Source: Muribaculaceae bacterium Isolate-037 (Harlan) (GTDB lineage: Bacteria; Bacteroidota; Bacteroidia; Bacteroidales; Muribaculaceae). Taken from it: 64,000 nt of DNA. The DNA is taken from assembly GCA_003762615.1 (NCBI GenBank), contig RIAZ01000028.1, positions 1-64,000 on the forward strand. Reading direction: 5' to 3'. Below, in pieces: positions 35,479 to 42,655 of the stretch. The stretch's first letter is position 1. Each line of letters begins with the position of its first letter. The notes beneath the pieces are model-generated. The model worked only from the letters and a program-made list of their open reading frames with translations, did no database searches and was not told the origin of the DNA. Position numbers and translations under genes: made by a program.

Positions 35479-36501
35479 ATGGAAGAGAACATGACAAAGA
35501 CTTTCGCGGCAAGCGATTTCAAAAATGAACAGACAGCACGCTGGTGCCCCGGATGTGGCGACCATGCCATCCTGAATGTGCTCCACAAGGCTATGGCTGA
35601 AATCGGAGTGGCTCCCAAAGACACCGCTGTGATATCCGGTATCGGATGCTCGTCACGCCTACCTTATTATATGAATACTTACGGTATGCATACAATCCAC
35701 GGGCGTGCGGCAGCTATATCCACAGGTCTGAAGACAGCACGTCCTGACCTTACCGTATGGCAGATCTCGGGCGATGGCGATGGTCTCGCTATCGGCGGCA
35801 ACCATTTCATTCATGCATTGCGCAGGAACATCGACATAAATATACTCCTTTTCAACAATAAGATCTATGGTCTGACAAAAGGACAGTATTCTCCCACCTC
35901 CGACAGAGGTTTCGTATCGAAATCCTCACCTTACGGTACAACGGAAGATCCGTTCATCCCGGCTGAGCTGGTGTTTGGCTCACGTGGCAAATTCTTCGCA
36001 CGCGGTTTCGACATATCACTCGACACCACACGTGAAATCATGGTGGCAGCCGCACGACACAAGGGCACAGCAGTGGTGGAGGTGCTTCAGAACTGCGTAA
36101 TCTTCAACCACGGCATCCACACATGGCTTTCAGATAAAGAGGTACGCGCCGAAAGGACAATCACTCTCCATCACGGCGAGAAGATGCTCTTCGGAAAGAA
36201 TAATGAGAAAGGTCTGGTGCGCGACGGCTTCAACATCAAGGCAGTCGTGATAGGCGAGGATGGATACACGATCGACGATGTGCTCGTGCATGACGCCCAT
36301 GCAGTCGATGACATCCTACACCGCCAGCTTGCCCTCATGGACGGACATGACCTGCCTCTGGCACTCGGCGTAATCCGCGACGTGGAGGCTCCGACATACG
36401 AACACGACGTAGAGGCACAGGTGGAGGAAGTGAAAGCCAAGAAAGGCTTCACCTCACTGAAAGATATGGTGCTCAAGACCTGCGAGACTTGGACCGTCTG
36501 A
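35479..36501 (+). CDS. korB: 2-oxoacid:ferredoxin oxidoreductase, beta subunit
   Basis: 340 residues (336 if the ATG at 35491 is used). The thiamine diphosphate and cluster-binding start RWCPGCGDHAILNVLH is present, then GDGDGLAIGGNHFIHALRRN and NNKIYGLTKGQYSPTS. Cysteines at the N-terminus and CSS (GIGCSSRLP) fit a 4Fe-4S cluster. It completes the enzyme with korA. No delta ferredoxin gene follows; the operon ends in the terminator at 36525-36554. Confidence 0.94.
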   Translation: MEENMTKTFAASDFKNEQTARWCPGCGDHAILNVLHKAMAEIGVAPKDTAVISGIGCSSRLPYYMNTYGMHTIHGRAAAISTGLKTARPDLTVWQISGDGDGLAIGGNHFIHALRRNIDINILLFNNKIYGLTKGQYSPTSDRGFVSKSSPYGTTEDPFIPAELVFGSRGKFFARGFDISLDTTREIMVAAARHKGTAVVEVLQNCVIFNHGIHTWLSDKEVRAERTITLHHGEKMLFGKNNEKGLVRDGFNIKAVVIGEDGYTIDDVLVHDAHAVDDILHRQLALMDGHDLPLALGVIRDVEAPTYEHDVEAQVEEVKAKKGFTSLKDMVLKTCETWTV

Positions 36502-36524
36502 ACAATATCAACAGCATAAATAGT

Positions 36525-36554
36525 AAAAAAGGCGCATTGAATGCGCCTTTTTTT
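36525..36554 (+). terminator. Intrinsic terminator after korAB
   Basis: AAAAAAGGCGCAT pairs with ATGCGCCTTTTTTT around a 3-4 base loop, ending in a T-run. Confidence 0.9.
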
Positions 36555-36677
36555 GCACATAATCCAAATTTACGTGCAATTTTTAGCGAAAAATTTCATC
36601 AATTGAAAAATTTTCGCTTACTTTGCAATCTGAAATAAGGAAAAATAAATATTAACAACAAATTTAATTTTGCAATT

Positions 36678-36914
36678 ATGGCAGATATCGAGTCAAGAGT
36701 AAAGGCTATCATCGTAGACAAACTCACAGTAGACGAGAACGAAGTTACACCCGCAGCAGAGTTCAGCAAAGACCTCGGTGCAGATTCACTTGACACAGTA
36801 GAGCTCATCATGGAGTTCGAGAAAGAATTCGGCATCACAATTCCCGATGAGGACGCAGAGAAGATCACAACTGTAGGTGACGCCATCACATATATCGAGC
36901 AGCACGCTAACTAA
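36678..36914 (+). CDS. acpP: Acyl carrier protein
   Basis: 78 residues, acidic, with the phosphopantetheine serine Ser37 in the DSL motif (LGADSLDTVELIMEFEKEFG). It carries growing acyl chains on the prosthetic group in the cytoplasm. It is 30 bases before fabF, the usual pairing. A near-consensus box TTACTTTG at 36618-36625 may be its -7 element. Confidence 0.98.
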   Translation: MADIESRVKAIIVDKLTVDENEVTPAAEFSKDLGADSLDTVELIMEFEKEFGITIPDEDAEKITTVGDAITYIEQHAN

Positions 36915-36944
36915 TTAACCCTATCCCCACACCAACTTCCCGAT

Positions 36945-38210
36945 ATGGAATTAAAAAGAGTTGTAGTAACCGGACTCGGCGCGCTCACTCCCATTGGCAA
37001 TGATGCCAAGACAGCATGGGAAAATGCTGTCAACGGCGTAAGCGGAGCGGGGCCTATCACGCATTTCGATGCGTCGAAATTCAAGACTCAGTTTGCATGT
37101 GAGGTAAAAGGCTTTAATCCTGCCGATCATTTTGACCGCAAGAAAGCCCGCACCCTCGACCTCTACGCAATGTATGCCCTTGTGGCAGCCGACGAGGCAA
37201 TCAATGATGCAAAGCTTGAAAATGAAAATGTAGACAAAAACCGCGTAGGTGTGATATTTGCTGCCGGCATCGGTGGTCTCCACACTTTCGAAGAGGAGGC
37301 CGGATATTTTGCCCTCCACGGTGAGGAGCAGGGTCCTAAATACAACCCTTTCTTCATTCCTAAAATGATTGCCGACATCGCTGCCGGACATATCTCCATA
37401 GAGCACAGCTTCCGCGGTCCTAACTTCGGCACCGTTTCTGCTTGTGCCTCTTCAAACAATGCACTCGTAGATGCTTTCAATCTGATACGTCTCGGAATGG
37501 CTGACGCTATTGTGGCAGGTGGCGCGGAAGCTGCCGTATTCCCTGCCGGGGTAGGTGGTTTCAACTCAATGAAAGCACTTTCCACCCGCAACGATGACCC
37601 TGCAAGTGCGTCTCGCCCATTCTCCGGCTCAAGAGATGGCTTCGTAATCGGAGAAGGTGCTGCTGCTCTCGTGCTTGAGGAACTTGAGCACGCAAAGGCT
37701 CGCGGCGCTCACATCTATGCAGAAGTCGCCGGCGGCGGCATGAGTGCGGATGCTTATCACATCACTGCCACTCATCCCGAAGGTCTCGGTGCAAAACTTG
37801 TGATGGAGAATGCACTCAAGGATGCTGGAATGAAACCGGAAGATATTGATTATATCAATCTTCACGGCACTTCCACTCCCGTAGGCGATATCAGCGAGGC
37901 TAAGGCTATCAAAGAAGTGTTTGGTGACCACGCTTACAAAGTGAGTCTCAGCTCCACTAAATCAATGACCGGACACCTTCTCGGTGCAGCCGGCGCTATC
38001 GAGGCTCTTTTCAGCGTGAAAGCGATTACTGATGGTATCGTGCCCCCGACTATCAACCATGTAGAGGGTGACAATGATCCTGAAGTGGACTATGACCTTG
38101 ATTTCACTTTCAACAAAGCGAAAAAACGCGAAATCAATGCCGTTCTTTCAAATACGTTCGGCTTCGGAGGTCATAACGCAGCCATCATTTTTAAGAAGTA
38201 TAAAGAATAA
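36945..38210 (+). CDS. fabF: 3-oxoacyl-[ACP] synthase II
   Basis: 421 residues. Catalytic triad in place: Cys167 (TVSACASSN), His in LHGTSTPVGD (about 307) and His in KSMTGHLLGAAG (about 345). It elongates fatty acyl-ACP with malonyl-ACP. It is paired with acpP and followed by an intrinsic terminator; the rnc gene often found next in Bacteroides is not here. Confidence 0.98.
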   Translation: MELKRVVVTGLGALTPIGNDAKTAWENAVNGVSGAGPITHFDASKFKTQFACEVKGFNPADHFDRKKARTLDLYAMYALVAADEAINDAKLENENVDKNRVGVIFAAGIGGLHTFEEEAGYFALHGEEQGPKYNPFFIPKMIADIAAGHISIEHSFRGPNFGTVSACASSNNALVDAFNLIRLGMADAIVAGGAEAAVFPAGVGGFNSMKALSTRNDDPASASRPFSGSRDGFVIGEGAAALVLEELEHAKARGAHIYAEVAGGGMSADAYHITATHPEGLGAKLVMENALKDAGMKPEDIDYINLHGTSTPVGDISEAKAIKEVFGDHAYKVSLSSTKSMTGHLLGAAGAIEALFSVKAITDGIVPPTINHVEGDNDPEVDYDLDFTFNKAKKREINAVLSNTFGFGGHNAAIIFKKYKE

Positions 38211-38230
38211 TTATAATTTATCTTTATATC

Positions 38231-38265
38231 AAAAAGGCGTTTCCGATGAAACGCCTTTTTCTTTT
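38231..38265 (+). terminator. Intrinsic terminator after fabF
   Basis: AAAAAGGCGTTTC pairs with GAAACGCCTTTTT around a short loop, then TCTTTT. Confidence 0.92.
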
Positions 38266-38337
38266 CTGTGACGTATAATCTATGACGTATAATTTGCGGG
38301 GAAATAGTGAAAAATTGTTATTTGAATAGCATTTTTT

Positions 38338-38367
38338 TTGTTTTCTCACATACAGAGATTAACTTTG
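38338..38367 (+). promoter_or_regulatory. Promoter of the small lipoprotein gene
   Basis: TTG at 38338-38340, 19-base spacer, TAACTTTG at 38360-38367, about 75 bases before the ATG at 38442. Confidence 0.75.
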
Positions 38368-38441
38368 CATCTTCATTAATGGTCAAATGATGACGTTGTT
38401 AGCAATTTCTCATCATGGGCCACTAAACAGTACATACCGAT

Positions 38442-38966
38442 ATGTCATATAATCTAAGGAAAGCCAACGCTTTATTCTGTTGCGTATTAATCTCCGCAAT
38501 AGCTTTTATCTTCTCGTCATGCAGCGACGATGATCCTGTCGTAAGGACTGAATCCGATCTTGTCGGAGTATGGACCAATTCCCCTGACCACTATCTATAT
38601 ATAAAGTCTGACACGAAAATTTATAGCCTTTATCTACAGGAATATGAAGGGGAGACTGTAGGCATGATCGAGCCGGACGGCTATGTGTATGAACCTGCAT
38701 ACAATTTCATTGTATATATGGACCGAAACAGTGAGCCAGACGTATACCAGCTCATAAGCCTTGACGAAGATGAGATGGTGTGGTGCTGGGTCGATAATCT
38801 TATGGACGAGAAGTATGAGGATATGTCAAAGACAGAGATCCTGGGACAGCTAATCATGGAAGCTGACAAGGGATTCACCTTAGACATGTCGAAGACCGTC
38901 ACCTATAAGAGGGTGCCTGATGAGGAATTTCAGGCAATGCTCGACAAATTCGGTCTTGAAATCTGA
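38442..38966 (+). CDS. Lipocalin-like small lipoprotein
   Basis: 174 residues. Lipoprotein signal ending in FIFSSC (Cys27), then SDDDPV and a DLVGVWTNSPDHYLYIKSD stretch like the start of the lipocalin-like proteins common in Bacteroidales. Alternating beta strands follow to VTYKRVPDEEF. It stands alone with its own promoter and ends before the hairpin at 38991. Ligand and role unknown. Confidence 0.75.
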   Translation: MSYNLRKANALFCCVLISAIAFIFSSCSDDDPVVRTESDLVGVWTNSPDHYLYIKSDTKIYSLYLQEYEGETVGMIEPDGYVYEPAYNFIVYMDRNSEPDVYQLISLDEDEMVWCWVDNLMDEKYEDMSKTEILGQLIMEADKGFTLDMSKTVTYKRVPDEEFQAMLDKFGLEI

Positions 38967-38990
38967 TTTTACAACCGAGAATATATGAAA

Positions 38991-39024
38991 TCGCCCCCAT
39001 CCTACGACTGAAGGATGGGGGCGA
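38991..39024. repeat. GC-rich hairpin between convergent genes
   Basis: A perfect 13-base stem (TCGCCCCCATCCT with AGGATGGGGGCGA) with an 8-base loop and no T-run on either side. It lies between the convergent lipoprotein gene and deoC. It may be a factor-independent terminator of weak type or a REP-like element. Confidence 0.7.
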
Positions 39025-39087
39025 CCTATATTCACGAGAATCCAATATTTTAAACGAATCTTACAATCGGACGGATTTTTTAGAATC

Positions 39088-39966
39088 TCAGAAATATTTC
39101 TGTTCCTCTCCGGTCATGACAGAAAGAAGATTGTTGGCAAGACTGCTTGCCCCGATACGGAACAGATCGCGGTTGAGCCATTCATCGCCCAGAACCTCCT
39201 TTACAATCGCATAGTAGTGCACAGCCTCTTCTGTGGTGCGGATACCACCCGCAGCCTTGAAACCAACCTTTCTGCCGGTCTGCTCATAATATTCCTTGAT
39301 GCACTCACACATTACATAAGCCGCCTCAAGCGATGCGCCGGGATAAATCTTGCCCGTGGAAGTCTTGATGAAATCCGCGTCGCTCCACATTGCAAGTATC
39401 GACGCCTCCTTGATTGCCTTAGCGGTCTTCAACGCTCCCGTTTCAAGAATCACCTTTAGTTTCGCATCCTTGGCGGTATGCTTCAATTCTATCAGCTCAT
39501 CACAGAGTTCCTCATAATTCTTATCGCGAAGATAGCCAAGATTCATCACCACGTCAACCTCATTGGCACCTCCTGCCACGGCAAGTGCCACGTCTGCCAC
39601 CTTCACAGCCGTGAATGTCTGACTTGAGGGGAAACCACCCGCCACAACTGCCACGTCAACACCTGTGACGTCAAGATTTGAGCTGACCACCTCTGCGAAA
39701 TTACTATAGACACATATCGCAGCCACGCTATCGTATTGCGGATAATCATTGTCGAAATCGTTTACACGGCGAGTGAATGCAGCGACGCTCTCCTGGCTGT
39801 CTTCTGTGCTCAATGTCGTGAGATCTATCGAACTGAAAAGAAACTTATAGACATCGGGGGTGGCATACGTCGCAGATTTCTCAACTATCTTGCTGACTTC
39901 AGCTGCTACCGATGCATCGTCTGCGACAACCTTGCTGTCGCTCAATGTTTTCTCATATCTATCCAT
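39088..39966 (-). CDS. deoC: Deoxyribose-phosphate aldolase
   Basis: 292 residues, the longer form seen in Bacteroidales. The Schiff-base lysine is in VGFKAAGGIRTTEEA (about residue 235), and KVILETGALKTAKAIKEAS and EVDVVMNLGYLRDKN are the other active-site blocks. It splits deoxyribose-5-phosphate to glyceraldehyde-3-phosphate and acetaldehyde in nucleoside salvage. It stands alone with a promoter at 39987-39994. Confidence 0.96.
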   Translation of the reverse strand: MDRYEKTLSDSKVVADDASVAAEVSKIVEKSATYATPDVYKFLFSSIDLTTLSTEDSQESVAAFTRRVNDFDNDYPQYDSVAAICVYSNFAEVVSSNLDVTGVDVAVVAGGFPSSQTFTAVKVADVALAVAGGANEVDVVMNLGYLRDKNYEELCDELIELKHTAKDAKLKVILETGALKTAKAIKEASILAMWSDADFIKTSTGKIYPGASLEAAYVMCECIKEYYEQTGRKVGFKAAGGIRTTEEAVHYYAIVKEVLGDEWLNRDLFRIGASSLANNLLSVMTGEEQKYF

Positions 39967-39986
39967 ATTTTCTGTTTTTATGGTAC

Positions 39987-39994
39987 CAAATATA
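39987..39994 (-). promoter_or_regulatory. Candidate -7 box for deoC
   Basis: Minus-strand TATATTTG, full consensus, 21 bases before the start. No TTG at the standard distance. Confidence 0.5.
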
Positions 39995-40048
39995 TTTTCT
40001 TAACACACGAATCACACTATCGTTTATACCGGTGGGGTCAACACCATC

Positions 40049-40708
40049 TTATTTCCGGCGCGGGGCTATGCGGTCCGGATTCTGCTTCAGGAACTGTTCC
40101 CATGATTTCGCACCCTTCTCCACCTTAGGCTTACCCGTCTCATAAAAATGGGTCAATGCCGCCGCAAGTGCATCTGTGGCATCAAGAAGACGCGGCATAT
40201 TCTCCTGAGGTATCCTAAGGATATGGCGGAGCATGTTGGCAACCTGTTCCTTTGACGCCGACCCGCTTCCCGTGACAGATTGCTTTATTGAAAGAGGGGC
40301 ATACTCGCAGATAGGTATGTCGCGCGACAATGCCGCTGCCATAGCCACTCCCTGCGCACGTCCAAGCTTGAGCATTGACTGCACATTCTTTCCAAAGAAG
40401 GGAGCCTCTATGGCAAGCTCATCCGGCAGATATTGCTCCACAAGACCCGTGACACGTTCAAATATCCTTGCCAAACGCAGGTAATGGCTCTCAAACTTAC
40501 TGAGCTGTATCACTCCCATCACTATCACCGATGGTTGCTTTCCGTTTATGCCGAGCACTCCATACCCCATGACGTTGGTGCCAGGGTCTATACCCATTAT
40601 CACCCTTTCGAAATCATGTTCCGGTCTGATCTTACGGGTTATTGTGTGAGTTGACTGAGTTTCCACTCCTGAGCCGGTTTTAAGCCCGCTGGAACTATTT
40701 TCATTCAT
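40049..40708 (-). CDS. ruvC: Holliday junction resolvase RuvC
   Basis: 219 residues, with an N-terminal extension of about 35 residues before the usual start (VIMGIDPGTNVMGYGVL). Catalytic acids are visible in GIDPGT, LAIEAPFFGKN and LLDATDALAAALTH. It cuts four-way junctions during recombination together with RuvAB. It overlaps the DUF4286 gene by 8 bases. A later start may exist, but no upstream signal decides it. Confidence 0.96.
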   Translation of the reverse strand: MNENSSSGLKTGSGVETQSTHTITRKIRPEHDFERVIMGIDPGTNVMGYGVLGINGKQPSVIVMGVIQLSKFESHYLRLARIFERVTGLVEQYLPDELAIEAPFFGKNVQSMLKLGRAQGVAMAAALSRDIPICEYAPLSIKQSVTGSGSASKEQVANMLRHILRIPQENMPRLLDATDALAAALTHFYETGKPKVEKGAKSWEQFLKQNPDRIAPRRK

Positions 40709-41030
40709 AGGACAAGACTTCCATCAACGTGATGAAAAAAGCGGCGTGTGGACCAAATTTTGCATTGAATCTTCCCAACACCTCCGGCAGACGGATGTCA
40801 TGCCAGTCATGAGCCTCTTTTTCTGTGTAAAATTCAGCCTGAAGTGCGATACTCAGACCATGCTCCGGTCCGGGTTTCTCTCCCCCTGCCTCAACCACGG
40901 TCTGCAGACGTGGATTGCACGCCGACCCCTCAGACGGAAAAAGAAGAGGCAACGCCTCCGTTCTTATCCATCCGAGAAAATTCTCCTTCATATAGGGGGC
41001 AATGACAAATGTAATATTATAGATATACAT
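40701..41030 (-). CDS. DUF4286 family protein
   Basis: About 109 residues from the ATG at 41030 (MYIYNITFVIAPYMKENFLG), chosen because the family starts there and the upstream frame runs into the RNA genes. It is a small alpha/beta protein found beside ruvC in Bacteroidales. No function is known. It overlaps ruvC by 8 bases. Confidence 0.85.
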   Translation of the reverse strand: MYIYNITFVIAPYMKENFLGWIRTEALPLLFPSEGSACNPRLQTVVEAGGEKPGPEHGLSIALQAEFYTEKEAHDWHDIRLPEVLGRFNAKFGPHAAFFITLMEVLSYE

Positions 41031-41137
41031 ATTTTCTGATTTAAATAAATTCCCTGCAAATCCTGCTTGAACATAAAAAAACGGCATGCTTTCACAAACA
41101 CGCCGCCAAAACAAAATTATGAAAAACATTCAACGCT

Positions 41138-41153
41138 ATGCTGCAAGCAGCAT
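41138..41153 (-). terminator. Candidate terminator after tRNA-Thr
   Basis: ATGCTGC pairs with GCAGCAT around a 2-base loop, followed on the minus strand within 13 bases by GTTTTT. Short stem, so support is moderate. Confidence 0.5.
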
Positions 41154-41160
41154 TTCCTGA

Positions 41161-41233
41161 GCCTCTTGTCGGATTCGAACCAACGACCCCGAGATTACAA
41201 ATCACGTGCTCTGGCCAACTGAGCTAAAGAGGC
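41161..41233 (-). tRNA. tRNA-Thr (anticodon TGT)
   Basis: On the minus strand the 73-base gene folds as a full cloverleaf: acceptor GCCTCTT/AAGAGGC, D arm with AGTTGG, anticodon loop TTTGTAA, T arm GTTGG TTCGAAT CCGAC. The anticodon stem has one mismatch. CCA is not encoded. It begins one base after the SRP RNA, so both come from one transcript. Confidence 0.97.
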
Positions 41234-41234
41234 A

Positions 41235-41335
41235 AGTGGATGAGCGATCTGCATCGCACAGCTCAACCCGCTACCCTTGCTTCGGTCAAGATCTGGGGGA
41301 TTTACGGGGAGCACGTCGTGCAGGACTCACCCACT
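41235..41335 (-). ncRNA. ffs: Signal recognition particle RNA (small bacterial type)
   Basis: About 101 bases on the minus strand. The ends pair over 10 bases (AGTGGGTGAG with CTCATCCACT). The conserved helix-8 core reads CCCCCAGATC, then the tetraloop region TTGACC, then GAAGCAAGGGTAGCGGG, matching the pattern CCAGG..loop..AGCAAGGGTAGC of other bacterial SRP RNAs. The loop is UGAC (URRC class) instead of GGAA. With Ffh it targets membrane proteins to the inner membrane. It has its own promoter and is followed at once by tRNA-Thr. Confidence 0.88.
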
Positions 41336-41336
41336 G

Positions 41337-41367
41337 CAAAGTTAGACATTATTTCGATACTGACCAA
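41337..41367 (-). promoter_or_regulatory. Promoter of the SRP RNA / tRNA-Thr transcript
   Basis: On the minus strand TTG at 41367-41365, 20-base spacer, TAACTTTG at 41344-41337. The -7 box ends 2 bases before the RNA. Confidence 0.85.
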
Positions 41368-41497
41368 ACATTTTTCCATATTTTATTTGCTAAAAAACAT
41401 AAAAGGCTGATACATCTCTTTGTATCAACCTTTTCCATTTTCTTATTTTTTACGCATTTTTTAGCTATTGTTGCCACATTTCAATGAGGATCGAGGA

Positions 41498-42496
41498 TTA
41501 TCTGCGTATGACGGGACGCTCCCCCTTTTCCGTCGGATGTCCGGATGCAGTGCGGGGCCAGCCATTTTCGTCCCAATATATCCGATCGAGATATACCTTA
41601 CGCCCTACTTCATAGTCTGCCTTATCCCAACCATGATAGAGCATCCATTGCTGTCCGGCATCATCTGTCACGAAGTTGGCATTGTGTCCGGGACCCGCCA
41701 CCTTGTCATCACCCTCATGCATAAGGGAGAATCCATTATCAAGTGCCGGACGTCCATCCTTGTCAACATACGGCCCGAAGAGTTGCTTGGAACGAGCCAC
41801 AACCACGTGATACGTGCTCCTGTCCTCGTCACAACAGCTGCCTGCCGAACCGACAAGATAGTAATATCCGTCATGCTTCAAGATATTGGTGCCTTCCGTA
41901 AGCGTTCCGGCTATACGCACCGGAGCGGCACCCGGTTTGACACGGAGCCCGTCTTCGGTAAGTTCTATGCCGTAGATACCCCTGAAGCTACCCCAGAAGA
42001 GATATTTCTTCCCGTCATCCTCAATGTAAAACGGATCTATACTGTTCTGCACCCCGATCTCTTTGCTGATAAACATCTTCCCCATGTCGGTGAATGGTCC
42101 TTCCGGTGAATCTGACGTGGCTACTCCTATGCCACATTCCCATTCCCCTCCCCATCTTGACTTGGAATAATAGAGCACATATTTATCGCCGATCTTCTGG
42201 ATGTCGGGTGCCCATATCATTCCGTCGGGCACCATCTGCGGACGTGTCTCTTCAGTAAATGCCGTCCCCACGAATTTCCAGTCTACAAGATTGTCCGACT
42301 TAAAAATAGGCAGGTTTCTCGTGTTCTCGGTAGCATAGAGATAGTATGTTCCCTTTCCGTCGCGTATCACCGTCGGGTCGGGTGCACTTACTGATATGAC
42401 AGGATTCGTGTAGTGCTTAGGTTTCTTTGCCGATACAGGCAATACCGCTCCGGCAATTAATACTGCTGAAATAATTCTGATTTTAGATCTGTCCAT
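41498..42496 (-). CDS. Glycoside hydrolase family 43 enzyme (arabinan-type)
   Basis: 332 residues. Signal peptide about 1-23 (AGAVLPVSAK), so exported. Five-bladed propeller features: catalytic base Asp in SAPDPTVIRDGKGTYYLYAT, supporting Asp in NSIDPFYIEDDGKKYLFWGS and acid Glu in LTEGTNILKHDGYYYLVG. The family acts on arabinan, arabinoxylan or xylan. It follows a six-hairpin glycosidase by about 160 bases in the same direction, suggesting a small plant-glycan locus. No SusC/SusD pair is next to it. Confidence 0.92.
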   Translation of the reverse strand: MDRSKIRIISAVLIAGAVLPVSAKKPKHYTNPVISVSAPDPTVIRDGKGTYYLYATENTRNLPIFKSDNLVDWKFVGTAFTEETRPQMVPDGMIWAPDIQKIGDKYVLYYSKSRWGGEWECGIGVATSDSPEGPFTDMGKMFISKEIGVQNSIDPFYIEDDGKKYLFWGSFRGIYGIELTEDGLRVKPGAAPVRIAGTLTEGTNILKHDGYYYLVGSAGSCCDEDRSTYHVVVARSKQLFGPYVDKDGRPALDNGFSLMHEGDDKVAGPGHNANFVTDDAGQQWMLYHGWDKADYEVGRKVYLDRIYWDENGWPRTASGHPTEKGERPVIRR

Positions 42497-42655
42497 AATG
42501 TTCTCTTTTTTTTATTTTATGAAGGATAAAATTAAAAAATATAAGACGACAGGATTAGGGACAAGTAAAATTAGAGATAATTATAATAAGCAATAGTTAA
42601 AAGCAAGAGAGAGGGAAAAGACGCCTTGGGTCTCTTCCCCCTCCCTATTTGCAGA

